57,853 bases of DNA from Prevotella sp. Lineage in GTDB: Bacteria; Bacteroidota; Bacteroidia; Bacteroidales; Bacteroidaceae. Both the position numbers and the translations under genes were made by a program. Within the stretch, counting starts at the first letter, position 1, and every line of letters starts with the position of its first letter. Positions 31,542-40,384 of the stretch are shown here, one piece after another. Below the pieces are notes generated by a model. That model saw only the letters and a list, made by a program, of their open reading frames with translations. It had not been told where the DNA came from and did no database searches. The stretch lies in assembly GCA_017554145.1 (NCBI GenBank), contig JAFZIZ010000017.1, positions 1-57,853 on the forward strand, read 5' to 3'.

Positions 31542-32354
31542 ATGGGAATCGGTAAGTGGATAGGTGGTTTCTTGGGCTGGATGACGGCTGGACCGTTAGG
31601 TGCGCTGGCTGGTATCGTGTTGGGTAGTTTGTTCGACTCGATGCTCGATGCAGTGAATACGCCAGAGACGCAAGGTACTTTTGAGGATGCCTTTGGCAGA
31701 CAACGACAACAGACTACCTATAACAGCAGACAACGTACGCAGGAGGGACAGCGAAATAGTTTTCTGTTCTCGATGCTGGTACTCTCATCCTATATCATCA
31801 AGGCTGACGGCAAGGTGATGCACTCGGAGATGGAAATGGTGCGCCAGATGCTTCGTCAGAACTTCGGAGAGCAGGCTGTCATACAGGGTAATGACATCCT
31901 GAAGAAACTCTTCGACGAACAGAAAAGGGTGGGGATGCAATCGTTCCGCCAGACAGTGGCAGACTGCTGTCAACAGATAGCCCGTCACATGAACTACTCA
32001 CAGCGACTGCAACTGCTGAACTTCCTCGTGATGGTGGCACGAGCAGACGGTAGTGTTCCCCAGAGTGAGATTACGGCATTGAAGGAATGTACCCAATGGA
32101 TGAAGATGTCTGCCGATGAAGTTGACTCGATGTTGGGATTGGGGAAGAACGATCTGGAATCAGCCTATCGCGTACTGGGCGTATCGCCGAATGCCAGTGA
32201 TGACGAAGTGAAGAAAGCCTATCGTCAGTTGGCACTGAAGCATCATCCAGATAAAGTGGCTGCCCTCGGTGATGATATCCGTAAGGCTGCTGAGAGGAAG
32301 TTCCAGGAAATCAACGATGCAAAAGAACGTATCTGGAAAGCAAGAGGTTTGTAG
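31542..32354 (+). CDS. TerB-DnaJ protein (DjlA-like co-chaperone)
   Basis: Residues 1-35 form a Gly-rich hydrophobic segment ([20 protein letters not shown]) that may associate with the membrane; residues 70-195 form a TerB-like helical domain; residues 205-270 are a J domain with the HPD motif in [12 protein letters not shown]. This order matches DjlA. It should stimulate DnaK ATPase at the membrane. 270 residues. Separated from the preceding gene only by the heptamer array and a few bases. Confidence 0.88.
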   Translation: MGIGKWIGGFLGWMTAGPLGALAGIVLGSLFDSMLDAVNTPETQGTFEDAFGRQRQQTTYNSRQRTQEGQRNSFLFSMLVLSSYIIKADGKVMHSEMEMVRQMLRQNFGEQAVIQGNDILKKLFDEQKRVGMQSFRQTVADCCQQIARHMNYSQRLQLLNFLVMVARADGSVPQSEITALKECTQWMKMSADEVDSMLGLGKNDLESAYRVLGVSPNASDDEVKKAYRQLALKHHPDKVAALGDDIRKAAERKFQEINDAKERIWKARGL

Positions 32355-32382
32355 TATCAATCAATCATAAAATAAAAAGAAA

Positions 32383-33075
32383 ATGAAAAAGCTATTGTTT
32401 ATCTTTATGTCCATGTATGCCTGTCAGGTGATGGCACAGATGACACCTAACAAGCGTTATGCACCTGCCTATGAGCAGGATTGCTACAAAGGTGACGAGA
32501 TGGTAGAGGCTGGCAGAAATTGGGCTTCGCGTCCGATTAAAGTGAAGGGCGGTGGCAAGGCACCTGATATCGTTACCCTGACCAAAGCCTGGAACGAGGT
32601 ATGGAATGTCTATGTGGTTAGCGGTATTCTGAAACGTGCTGCCAATCCGAAGTTCACCAATGCGAAGGATCCCGAATATAACTCAGAGACCATCGTAGAT
32701 CGTAAGAACGGTTATATGTGTGAGGATTCTGGTGGTACTGACAGTGATTATATGGAATCATGCGTATGGCGTCGTAATAACGGGCATCGCCTGTTTGCCA
32801 TTCTTCTGGGCGGTCCTACTGACCCGGAGATAGAGTTCGTATGCTTCTACGACTACGATCCCGCAACGGAGACGATGACACCAGAGGAAAGTCCTGCTGA
32901 TATGTTTAAGCCCACCCAAGAATTCTATAGTTATTGTTTGCCTCATAAGGGCAAGGACTTCATCATCAAAGAGTATCTGTTGGATGATGACGAGACATAT
33001 ATAGAGAACGTCTTTACCTGGGACGGACAGAAGCATGTCTTTGGCTTCAAACGTACTGGCAAACCAAAGCGTTAA
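32383..33075 (+). CDS. Secreted protein of unknown function
   Basis: A 230-residue protein with a clear Sec signal peptide (about 18 residues ending VMAQ). The mature part is rich in Asp, Tyr and Lys, with several Cys (CYKGDEMVE, MCEDSGG, ESCVW), and no family motif I recognise. It ends with a TAATG overlap with queH, so it is co-transcribed with a tRNA modification gene, but no functional link is apparent. Confidence 0.7.
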   Translation: MKKLLFIFMSMYACQVMAQMTPNKRYAPAYEQDCYKGDEMVEAGRNWASRPIKVKGGGKAPDIVTLTKAWNEVWNVYVVSGILKRAANPKFTNAKDPEYNSETIVDRKNGYMCEDSGGTDSDYMESCVWRRNNGHRLFAILLGGPTDPEIEFVCFYDYDPATETMTPEESPADMFKPTQEFYSYCLPHKGKDFIIKEYLLDDDETYIENVFTWDGQKHVFGFKRTGKPKR

Positions 33076-33659
33076 TGTCGAAACGTCCTGCTATCCAAGT
33101 GCCGGAGGGTTTGCATGAAGTGTTGCTTCATGCATGTTGTGCCCCCTGCTCGTCAGCCATTGTGGAATGGATGATACAGCATGAGGTGCGCCCCACGATC
33201 TTCTATTATAATCCGAACATCTTCCCTCGTGAGGAATATGAGATTAGGAAGAACGAGAGTAAACGGCATGCGGAGAGTCTGGGACTTCAATGGATAGATG
33301 GTGACTATAATCACGAGCAGTGGTTGAATGGGGTATGTGGCTTAGAAGGGGAGCCGGAACGTGGCCGTCGTTGTGACCAGTGTTTCCTGCTTCGACTGAC
33401 AGAAGCAGCCAAGGAAGCCCAACGACTGGGTATCCGTTATTTTACCACTACGCTGGCTTCCTCACGTTGGAAGAGTCTGGAACAGATAGAACGTGCAGGA
33501 AAGTTGGCAGAACAAGCCGTTGAGGGTACTACCTTCTGGGCACAGAATTGGAGAAAAGGCGGACTCTATGAACGGCGTAACCAACTGCTCAAAGAGTTCG
33601 CTTTCTATAATCAACAGTATTGTGGCTGTGAGTTCTCGCAGCGCAAAGAAACTACCTGA
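33075..33659 (+). CDS. queH: Epoxyqueuosine reductase QueH
   Basis: Reduces epoxyqueuosine to queuosine in tRNA, a non-cobalamin alternative to QueG (DUF208 family). Family cysteine motifs are complete: LLHACCAPCSSAIVEWM near the N-terminus, CDQCFLLRL in the middle and YCGCEFS at the end, which hold iron-sulfur and iron sites. 194 residues. Start overlaps the previous stop by one nucleotide. It converges with the aldo/keto reductase gene, leaving only 5 nt between stops. Confidence 0.93.
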   Translation: MSKRPAIQVPEGLHEVLLHACCAPCSSAIVEWMIQHEVRPTIFYYNPNIFPREEYEIRKNESKRHAESLGLQWIDGDYNHEQWLNGVCGLEGEPERGRRCDQCFLLRLTEAAKEAQRLGIRYFTTTLASSRWKSLEQIERAGKLAEQAVEGTTFWAQNWRKGGLYERRNQLLKEFAFYNQQYCGCEFSQRKETT

Positions 33660-33664
33660 GTCTT

Positions 33665-35032
33665 TTATTTCCTCTTGACTCGCAGGGTTTCTACGATGCG
33701 GCTCATCTGATTGGGAATACGAATCTGTTGTGGACATTTGGAAAGACATTCCTCACAGTCCTGACAGGCTCGTGCCCACGTGTCAGCATCGGGCAAAGCC
33801 TTACGGAAACCCTCTATGAATTGCTGTTGGCGTGCAGCGTAATTGTCATCGGTAGGTACTGGTAGAGGAAGGATATGATCTGTCACTGCCTCATTGTAAT
33901 AAGCGAAATTCTTAGGGATATCAACACCATAGGGACAGGGCATGCAATAGCCACAGGTGGTACAGGGAATCGTGGGGAATCCTGACATCTGGTCGGCAAT
34001 ATCTGCCAACAATGCATTCTCTGCCTCTGTGCATATCTCAAGCGGAGAGAAGGTCTTAATATTCTCTTCCAGATGGTCCATGCGATTCATGCCACTAAGG
34101 GTAGTGAGGATATTCGGATAAGAGCCTACCCAGCGGAAAGCCCAACGTGCAGTACTGTCATCAGGGCGACGTGCTTTCAACTGATCGACAAGTTCCTGTG
34201 CCATACGTCCGAAGGCTCCGCCTCGCAGCGGTTCCATGATGACACACTGGATATCCAGTTTCTCACATTTGTTATACAGGTATTCCGCATCGGCATCTTT
34301 CTTCCATCCACCTGTATTGAGCGAAGCATGTCGCCAGTCGAGGAAGTTCATCTGTATCTGTACGAAGTCCCAGTGGTATTCGTCGTTATGATCCAGTAAC
34401 CAGTCGAAGGCACTGACGTCACCGTGATAGGAGAAACCAAGATGACGGATGCGTCCTGCTTCACGTTCTTTCAACAGGAAATCGAGCAGTCCGTTATTGA
34501 TGAAACGATCTTTCAGTGTTTCCACACCACCGCCACCGATACTGTGTAATAGGTAGTAGTCGATATGGTCTACACGCAGTCGTTGGAAAGACTGGCGATA
34601 CATATTGACGGCCTCGTCAAAATCCCATAGGCGACGATTCTGGTTGGACATCTTCGTCGCGATATAATATTTCTTACGAGGATGACGGGCAAGGGCATTA
34701 CCAGTCAATACTTCCGATTGACCGCCCATATACATCGGGGCAGTGTCGAAGTAGTTCACACCATGCTCGATGGCATAGTCTACGAGTTGGTTGACCTCTT
34801 CCTGATCGTTGGGTAGTCGCATCATGCCAAAGCCGAGTAGGGAAATTTGTTCACCTGAACCATGTTGTACACGATAAGTCATCCTATTAGGATCCATAGG
34901 AACAATCTTATCCTCGTTTTGTGCCAATACACGTAAGGGTTCCATCGCCATCAGCGCAGCAGCTGATCCCATACCGACACCCAGTCTGCGAAGAAACTCA
35001 CGACGATCCATGTTTGGTTTGTTCTTTTTCAT
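33665..35032 (-). CDS. Exported aldo/keto reductase with 4Fe-4S domain
   Basis: A 455-residue protein with a Tat signal (DRREFLRRLG then a hydrophobic run ending VLAQ), an aldo/keto reductase barrel (YFDTAPMYMGGQSE, HIDYYLLHSIGG), and a C-terminal ferredoxin-like region with two Cys clusters (CTTCGYCMPCPYGVDIP and CQDCEECLSKCP). The Tat signal fits export of a folded iron-sulfur protein. Family members are common in anaerobes; substrate unknown. A start 7 codons later (MDRREFL) is also possible. A -7 box lies at 35069-35076. Confidence 0.88.
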   Translation of the reverse strand: MKKNKPNMDRREFLRRLGVGMGSAAALMAMEPLRVLAQNEDKIVPMDPNRMTYRVQHGSGEQISLLGFGMMRLPNDQEEVNQLVDYAIEHGVNYFDTAPMYMGGQSEVLTGNALARHPRKKYYIATKMSNQNRRLWDFDEAVNMYRQSFQRLRVDHIDYYLLHSIGGGGVETLKDRFINNGLLDFLLKEREAGRIRHLGFSYHGDVSAFDWLLDHNDEYHWDFVQIQMNFLDWRHASLNTGGWKKDADAEYLYNKCEKLDIQCVIMEPLRGGAFGRMAQELVDQLKARRPDDSTARWAFRWVGSYPNILTTLSGMNRMDHLEENIKTFSPLEICTEAENALLADIADQMSGFPTIPCTTCGYCMPCPYGVDIPKNFAYYNEAVTDHILPLPVPTDDNYAARQQQFIEGFRKALPDADTWARACQDCEECLSKCPQQIRIPNQMSRIVETLRVKRK

Positions 35033-35068
35033 ATTAGTAGTATTTGTCTAATTGTTTAGTTTCATGGG

Positions 35069-35076
35069 CAAAAGTA
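35069..35076 (-). promoter_or_regulatory. -7 box of the aldo/keto reductase gene
   Basis: The minus strand reads TACTTTTG, 37 nt before the ATG; a TTG lies 22 nt further upstream. Confidence 0.5.
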
Positions 35077-35166
35077 ATAAAAAGGAACGAAAAACGAGCA
35101 AAAAATGTAAGAATTTGCATAAAAAAGAAAGATTAGTATCAGTTTTTAAGAAAGAAGCAAAGAAAA

Positions 35167-35198
35167 TTTGGCTATTTGCTTACTTATTTGTACCTTTG
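35167..35198 (+). promoter_or_regulatory. ffh promoter
   Basis: TTTG (35167-35170), 20-nt spacer, TACCTTTG (35191-35198): full consensus, 23 nt before the ATG. Confidence 0.75.
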
Positions 35199-35221
35199 CA
35201 CCCTAAAATTAATAATGTAGT

Positions 35222-36574
35222 ATGTTTGAGAACTTATCGGACCGATTAGAACGATCGTTTAAGATACTGAAAGGTGAAGGAAAAATCACCGAGATTAACG
35301 TGGCGGAGACCCTGAAGGATGTGCGTCGTGCCCTGTTGGATGCCGATGTCAACTACAAGGTGGCCAAGACATTTACCGATACCGTTAAGCAGAAGGCTTT
35401 GGGTATGAATGTGCTCACAGCCGTCAAGCCAGGTCAGTTAATGGTGAAGATTGTTCACGATGAACTGGCAGAACTGATGGGTGGTAAGGCTGCAGAACTG
35501 AAACTGGAAAACCGTCCTGCCATTATTCTGATGTCTGGTTTGCAGGGTTCTGGTAAGACCACGTTCAGTGGTAAACTTGCCAACCTGTTGAAGACCAAAC
35601 AGCATAAGAATCCATTGTTGGTAGCATGTGACGTCTATCGTCCTGCTGCTATCCAGCAGTTGCATGTAGTAGGTGAGGGTATCGGTGTTCCTGTATACTC
35701 TGAACCAGAGAATAAGAATGTTGTGGAGATTGCCAACAACGCTATCCGTGAGGCAAAAGCCAAGAATTATAATGTAGTCATCATCGATACCGCCGGTCGA
35801 CTGGCCGTTGATGAGGAGATGATGAACGAGATCGCCACTCTGAAAGAGGCTGTCAATCCTGACGAAACCCTGTTCGTTGTTGACTCAATGACGGGTCAGG
35901 ATGCTGTGAATACAGCCAAAGAGTTTAACGACCGTCTGGATTTTGACGGTGTCGTATTGACCAAACTCGATGGTGATACCCGTGGTGGTGCTGCTCTCTC
36001 TATCCGTACTGTTGTTACGAAGCCTATCAAGTTTGTGGGAACGGGCGAGAAGATGGAAGCCATCGACGTGTTCCATCCAGAACGTATGGCAGACCGTATC
36101 CTCGGTATGGGTGATATCGTATCGTTGGTAGAGCGTGCTCAGGAGCAGTTTGACGAGAAACAGGCTAAAGAACTGGAGAAGAAACTCCGCAAGAATAAGT
36201 TTGACTTCAATGACTTCATGCAGCAGATCCAGCAAATCAAGAAGATGGGTAACATCAAGGATTTGGCTGGTATGATACCTGGTGTAGGAAAGGCTATTAA
36301 AGATATTGATATCGATGATGATGCCTTCAAGGGTATTGAGGCCATGATTAATTCGATGACGCTGAAAGAGCGTGCCAATCCTGATATCATCAACCAGAGT
36401 CGTCGCCAGCGTATAGCCAAAGGCTCTGGTGTGAAGATAGAGGAGGTCAACCGTATGATGAAGCAGTTTGACCAGATGCGTAAGATGATGAAGATGGTTG
36501 CTGGAGGAGGTAACTCAAAGATGGCGCAGATGGCTGCTGCGATGAAGATGCGAGGTGGAATGCCGAAATTTTAA
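35222..36574 (+). CDS. ffh: Signal recognition particle protein Ffh
   Basis: GTPase that binds SRP RNA and nascent signal sequences. N and G domains: MSGLQGSGKTTFSGKLA (G1), VACDVYRPAAIQQL, IDTAGRL (G3), TKLDGDTRGGAALS (G4); the Met-rich M domain occupies the C-terminal 150 residues and ends MAAAMKMRGGMPKF. 450 residues. Its own promoter; folD follows 3 nt after the stop. Confidence 0.97.
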   Translation: MFENLSDRLERSFKILKGEGKITEINVAETLKDVRRALLDADVNYKVAKTFTDTVKQKALGMNVLTAVKPGQLMVKIVHDELAELMGGKAAELKLENRPAIILMSGLQGSGKTTFSGKLANLLKTKQHKNPLLVACDVYRPAAIQQLHVVGEGIGVPVYSEPENKNVVEIANNAIREAKAKNYNVVIIDTAGRLAVDEEMMNEIATLKEAVNPDETLFVVDSMTGQDAVNTAKEFNDRLDFDGVVLTKLDGDTRGGAALSIRTVVTKPIKFVGTGEKMEAIDVFHPERMADRILGMGDIVSLVERAQEQFDEKQAKELEKKLRKNKFDFNDFMQQIQQIKKMGNIKDLAGMIPGVGKAIKDIDIDDDAFKGIEAMINSMTLKERANPDIINQSRRQRIAKGSGVKIEEVNRMMKQFDQMRKMMKMVAGGGNSKMAQMAAAMKMRGGMPKF

Positions 36575-36577
36575 GAC

Positions 36578-37456
36578 ATGATATTAATAGATGGTAAAGC
36601 AACGGCAACCGCTATCAAGGCGGAGATTGCCGAAGAGGTAAAAGAGATTGTAGCACGTGGAGGTAAACAACCCCATCTGGCTGCTGTGTTGGTAGGTCAT
36701 GACGGTGGTAGCGAGACGTATGTGAAGAACAAGGTGTTGGCATGTGAGGCATGTGGTTTCAAGTCAACGCTGATCCGCTATGAGGATGACGTTACGGAAG
36801 AAGAGCTTTTGCAGTGTGTCGATCGCTTAAACAAGAATGGCGATATTGATGGTTTCATCATACAGTTGCCCCTGCCGAAGCACATTGACGAGCAGAAGAT
36901 TATCGAGGCTATCGACTATCGTAAGGATGTAGACGGTTTCCATCCTATCAACGTAGGACGTATGGCAATCGGTCTTCCTTGTTTCATTTCTGCTACTCCG
37001 CTGGGTATTATCACCCTGCTGAAGCGTTACAACATTGAGACGTCAGGTAAGAAATGTGTGATACTCGGTCGTTCGAATATCGTGGGTAAGCCTATGGCTC
37101 AGCTCATGATGCAGAAACAATATGGTGATGCAACAGTAACGGTATGTCATTCTCGTTCGAAAACACTGAAAGAGGAGTGCCGTGAGGCAGACATCATTAT
37201 CGCTGCTATTGGTCAGCCCAACTTTGTAACAGCAGATATGGTGAAGGACGGTGCAGTGATTGTGGATGTTGGTACGACCCGTGTGCCTGATGCTTCTCGT
37301 AAGAGTGGTTTCCGTCTGAATGGTGATGTGAAGTTTGACGAGGTAGCAGAGAAGTGTTCCTATATCACACCAGTACCTGGTGGAGTAGGTCCTATGACTA
37401 TCTGCTCGCTGATGAAGAATACCTTAGCCGCAGGAAAGAAAGAGTATTATAAGTAA
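36578..37456 (+). CDS. folD: Methylenetetrahydrofolate dehydrogenase/cyclohydrolase
   Basis: Interconverts methylene-, methenyl- and formyl-tetrahydrofolate. Motifs: the catalytic Lys in [38 protein letters not shown], the NADP site [18 protein letters not shown], and [17 protein letters not shown]. 292 residues. In an operon with ffh upstream; its stop overlaps the small TPR gene start (TAATG). Confidence 0.97.
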   Translation: MILIDGKATATAIKAEIAEEVKEIVARGGKQPHLAAVLVGHDGGSETYVKNKVLACEACGFKSTLIRYEDDVTEEELLQCVDRLNKNGDIDGFIIQLPLPKHIDEQKIIEAIDYRKDVDGFHPINVGRMAIGLPCFISATPLGIITLLKRYNIETSGKKCVILGRSNIVGKPMAQLMMQKQYGDATVTVCHSRSKTLKEECREADIIIAAIGQPNFVTADMVKDGAVIVDVGTTRVPDASRKSGFRLNGDVKFDEVAEKCSYITPVPGGVGPMTICSLMKNTLAAGKKEYYK

Positions 37457-37635
37457 TGACGGCACAGGAATATTACGAGCAAGGCAATGAGGCTCGCAAA
37501 CGCGGACAATGGCACGAGGCTATCAATAACTACATACAGGCTATTGAACTCGATCCAGAGAGTCCTGCGGTGGAGGCCAAACGCATGCTCGATGATATTA
37601 TGAGTTTCTATTGTAAAGATATGTATAATCCATAA
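37456..37635 (+). CDS. 59-residue TPR protein
   Basis: The ORF encodes [20 protein letters not shown] followed by EAINNYIQAIELDPES, a single canonical tetratricopeptide repeat plus a capping helix. It overlaps the folD stop by 1 nt and precedes the ferredoxin subunit gene by 13 nt, so it sits within an operon and is very likely real despite its size. A role as an accessory of the oxidoreductase is possible, but the sequence gives no direct evidence. Confidence 0.8.
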   Translation: MTAQEYYEQGNEARKRGQWHEAINNYIQAIELDPESPAVEAKRMLDDIMSFYCKDMYNP

Positions 37636-37648
37636 GATAAGATAAATA

Positions 37649-37879
37649 ATGGCTAAAATGAAAGGCGCCATTGTGGTGGATACTGAGAGGTGTAAGGGAT
37701 GCCAGTTGTGCATCATTGCCTGCCCTCAGAAGGTTATCGCCCTGGCCAACAAAGTGAATTTGCACGGTTATCCCTATGTGGAGGCTGTCAACGAAGAAGC
37801 CTGCGTAGGTTGTGCTTCGTGTGGCATCGTCTGCCCCGACGGCTGTATCACCGTGTATCGTAAAAAGATGGAGGAGTAA
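37649..37879 (+). CDS. korD: 2-oxoacid:ferredoxin oxidoreductase, ferredoxin-like (delta) subunit
   Basis: A 76-residue 2x[4Fe-4S] protein: CKGCQLCIIACP and CVGCASCGIVCPDGC supply eight Cys ligands. It transfers electrons from the catalytic subunits to ferredoxin. First of the four subunit genes delta-alpha-beta-gamma, with alpha 3 nt downstream. Substrate (2-oxoglutarate or branched 2-oxoacid) is not fixed by sequence. Confidence 0.9.
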   Translation: MAKMKGAIVVDTERCKGCQLCIIACPQKVIALANKVNLHGYPYVEAVNEEACVGCASCGIVCPDGCITVYRKKMEE

Positions 37880-37882
37880 ACT

Positions 37883-38971
37883 ATGGCAGAAGAAAGAGAA
37901 GTTGTATTGATGAAAGGCAATGAGGCTATCGCCCATGCTGCTATTCGTTGCGGATGCGACGGCTATTTCGGCTATCCTATTACTCCGCAGAGTGAAGTGA
38001 TTGAGACGCTGGCTGAGTTGAAGCCTTGGGAGACTACCGGTATGCAGGTGGTACAGGCTGAGAGTGAGTTGGCATCTATTTATATGGTCTATGGTGCTGC
38101 CGGTGCTGGCAAGCGTGCTATGACCTCGTCATCATCACCTGGTATCGCCCTGATGCAGGAAGGTATCACTTATATGGCTGGTGCTGAGGTGCCAGGTGTA
38201 TTCGTGAATGTTCAGCGTGGCGGTCCTGGTTTGGGTACTATTCAGCCTTCACAAGGTGACTACTTCCAGGCTACGCGTGGTGGTGGTAATGGTGACTATA
38301 ATGTCATCGTGTTGGCTCCGTCATCCGTACAGGAGATGGCAGATTTCGTAGACCTCGCCTTTGAGTTGGCATTTAAGTATCGCAACCCTGCTATGATTCT
38401 GAGCGATGGTGTCATTGGTCAGATGATGGAAAAGGTAGTGCTTCCACCATTCAAGCCCCGTCGTACTGATGAGGAAGTCATCAAACAGTGTCCTTGGGCA
38501 TCAACAGGTAAGCCAAAGAGCCGTGAGCGTGTGGTTATCACTTCTTTGGAACTGAAGCCAGAGGCTATGGAGGCTCGTAATATTGCCTTGCAGGAGAAAT
38601 ATCGTAAGATTCAGGAGAACGAGGTACGTTATGAGCAGCAGCAGATGGATGATGCAGATTATGCTATCATCGCATTTGGAAGTGCTGCCCGTATTGCAGA
38701 GAAATCTGTAGAACTGGCTCGTCAGGAAGGTATCAAGGTTGGTTTGTTCCGTCCTATCACCCTGTGGCCGTTCCCCACAAAGGAGATTGCAGAATTGTCG
38801 AAGAAAGTGAAGGGAATCCTTGTTGCCGAGATTAATGCCGGACAGATGGTACAGGATGTTCGCCTGGCTGTGAACGGTGCTGTGCCTGTAGAGCAGTTCG
38901 GTCGTTTGGGTGGTATCGTTCCTGATCCCGAAGAAATCGTCAATGCTTTGAAAGAAAAAATTATAGGATAA
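37883..38971 (+). CDS. korA: 2-oxoacid:ferredoxin oxidoreductase, alpha subunit
   Basis: A 362-residue subunit carrying the pyrimidine-binding and transketolase C-terminal-like domains. Conserved: GYPITPQSEVIETLAEL near the N-terminus, QAESELASIYMVYGAAGAGKRAMTSSSSPG, and a C-terminal domain with GLFRPITLWPFPTKEI. Works with the beta subunit in CoA-dependent oxidation of 2-oxoacids (or reductive carboxylation), typical of anaerobic Bacteroidetes. It closely resembles VorB/KorA; the substrate is uncertain. The stop codon lies inside a decamer repeat array. Confidence 0.92.
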   Translation: MAEEREVVLMKGNEAIAHAAIRCGCDGYFGYPITPQSEVIETLAELKPWETTGMQVVQAESELASIYMVYGAAGAGKRAMTSSSSPGIALMQEGITYMAGAEVPGVFVNVQRGGPGLGTIQPSQGDYFQATRGGGNGDYNVIVLAPSSVQEMADFVDLAFELAFKYRNPAMILSDGVIGQMMEKVVLPPFKPRRTDEEVIKQCPWASTGKPKSRERVVITSLELKPEAMEARNIALQEKYRKIQENEVRYEQQQMDDADYAIIAFGSAARIAEKSVELARQEGIKVGLFRPITLWPFPTKEIAELSKKVKGILVAEINAGQMVQDVRLAVNGAVPVEQFGRLGGIVPDPEEIVNALKEKIIG

Positions 38972-39011
38972 CCTAGGATGTCCTAGGAAGACCTAGAAAA
39001 ACTAGAGAATT
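38962..39011 (+). repeat. Decamer array from the korA stop codon to the korB start codon
   Basis: Five 10-nt units: TATAGGATAA (containing the stop), CCTAGGATGT, CCTAGGAAGA, CCTAGAAAAA, CTAGAGAATT. The ATG of the beta subunit follows directly at 39012. Confidence 0.8.
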
Positions 39012-39785
39012 ATGGATAGAAATCAGATAGTTCAACCCGAGAATATCGTCTGCAAGAAGCCGACGCTGATGAACGACAATAACATGCACTACTGCCCAGG
39101 CTGTAGCCATGGCGTAGTACATAAACTCATTGCCGAAGTCATCGAGGAAATGGGAATGGAAGACAAGGCCGTAGGTGTATCACCTGTAGGCTGTGCTGTC
39201 TTCGCGTACAATTATATAGATATCGACTGGCAGGAGGCTGCCCATGGTCGTGCTCCTGCACTGGCTACGGGTATCAAGCGCTGCTGGCCCGATCGTCTGG
39301 TGTTCACCTATCAGGGTGATGGTGATTTGGCATGTATCGGTACTTGTGAGACCATCCACGCCCTGAATCGTGGTGAGAACATCGTCATCATCTTTGTCAA
39401 CAATGCCATCTATGGTATGACGGGTGGTCAGATGGCTCCTACGACGCTGATTGGTCAGAAGACCTCAACCTGTCCTTATGGACGTGATCCTCAACTGCAT
39501 GGTTATCCCCTGAAGATGGCTGATATTGCTGCTGGCTTGGAGGGAACCTGCTATGTCACTCGTCAGAGTGTAGAGAGCGTAGGTTCTATCCTCAAGGCCA
39601 AGAAGGCGTTGCGCAAGGCTTTCGAGGCATCGATGGCTGGTAAGGGTTCTAGTCTCGTGGAGTTCGTCTCTACCTGTAACAGCGGTTGGAAATTGACTCC
39701 TGCTAAGGCTAATGAATGGATGAAGGAGAATATGTTCCCCTTCTATCCCAAAGGCGACCTCAAAGATACAACAGGCGAGAAGTAA
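39012..39785 (+). CDS. korB: 2-oxoacid:ferredoxin oxidoreductase, beta subunit
   Basis: TPP-binding subunit, 257 residues. YCPGCSHGVVHKL begins the domain; the TPP/Mg motif is GDGDLACIGTCETIHALNRG ... FVNNAIYGMTGGQMAPTT. With the alpha subunit it forms the active site. Flanked on both sides by short tandem arrays. Family well recognised; exact substrate unknown. Confidence 0.93.
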   Translation: MDRNQIVQPENIVCKKPTLMNDNNMHYCPGCSHGVVHKLIAEVIEEMGMEDKAVGVSPVGCAVFAYNYIDIDWQEAAHGRAPALATGIKRCWPDRLVFTYQGDGDLACIGTCETIHALNRGENIVIIFVNNAIYGMTGGQMAPTTLIGQKTSTCPYGRDPQLHGYPLKMADIAAGLEGTCYVTRQSVESVGSILKAKKALRKAFEASMAGKGSSLVEFVSTCNSGWKLTPAKANEWMKENMFPFYPKGDLKDTTGEK

Positions 39786-39815
39786 GATGTATGATGTAAG
39801 AAGAAAGAAGTTATG
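39781..39815 (+). repeat. Heptamer array from the korB stop codon to the korC start codon
   Basis: AGTAAGA, TGTATGA, TGTAAGA, AGAAAGA, AGTTATG: five units in strict 7-nt phase. The first contains the TAA stop and the last contains the ATG start, so nothing else is present between the genes. Confidence 0.85.
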
Positions 39816-40355
39816 AAAAAAGAGATAATTATTTCAGGTTTCGGAGGTCAGGGCGTGCTCTCGATGGGTAAGATTCTGGCCTATAGTGGACTGATGGACA
39901 ATAAAGAGGTGACGTGGATGCCGGCTTACGGTCCTGAGCAGCGTGGTGGTACAGCCAACGTGACGGTCATTGTCAGCGACGAGCGCATCTCTTCGCCCAT
40001 CCTCAGTAAGTACGACATCGCCGTGGTGCTGAACCAGCCCTCGCTGGAGAAGTTCGAGCCGAAGATCAAGCCTGGTGGTATTCTGATTTACGATGGCTTT
40101 GGCATTATCAACAAGCCCACTCGTAAGGATATTACCATCTACGAGATCAACGCTATGGATAAGGCTGCTGAGATGAAGAACTCGAAGGTGTTCAACATGA
40201 TAGTGCTGGGCGGTCTGCTGAAGGTCGTTCCTGTAGTCAGCACCAAGGGTGTTGAGAAGGCATTGAAGAAGACACTGCCTGAGCGTCATCATGAGATGAT
40301 TCCTCTGAATATGCAGGCTATTGAGGAAGGTGGCAAAATCATCGAGCAAGTATAG
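39813..40355 (+). CDS. korC: 2-oxoacid:ferredoxin oxidoreductase, gamma subunit
   Basis: A 180-residue subunit: GFGGQGVLSMGKILAYSG, PAYGPEQRGGTANVTVIVS and a Rossmann-like fold typical of gamma domains of KorC/VorA-type enzymes. Last of the four-gene cluster. It is followed after about 30 nt by the FadL gene. Product assignment is firm; regulation is not visible. Confidence 0.93.
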   Translation: MKKEIIISGFGGQGVLSMGKILAYSGLMDNKEVTWMPAYGPEQRGGTANVTVIVSDERISSPILSKYDIAVVLNQPSLEKFEPKIKPGGILIYDGFGIINKPTRKDITIYEINAMDKAAEMKNSKVFNMIVLGGLLKVVPVVSTKGVEKALKKTLPERHHEMIPLNMQAIEEGGKIIEQV

Positions 40356-40384
40356 TATTATTTAAAATAAGGATAAGAGTGAAA

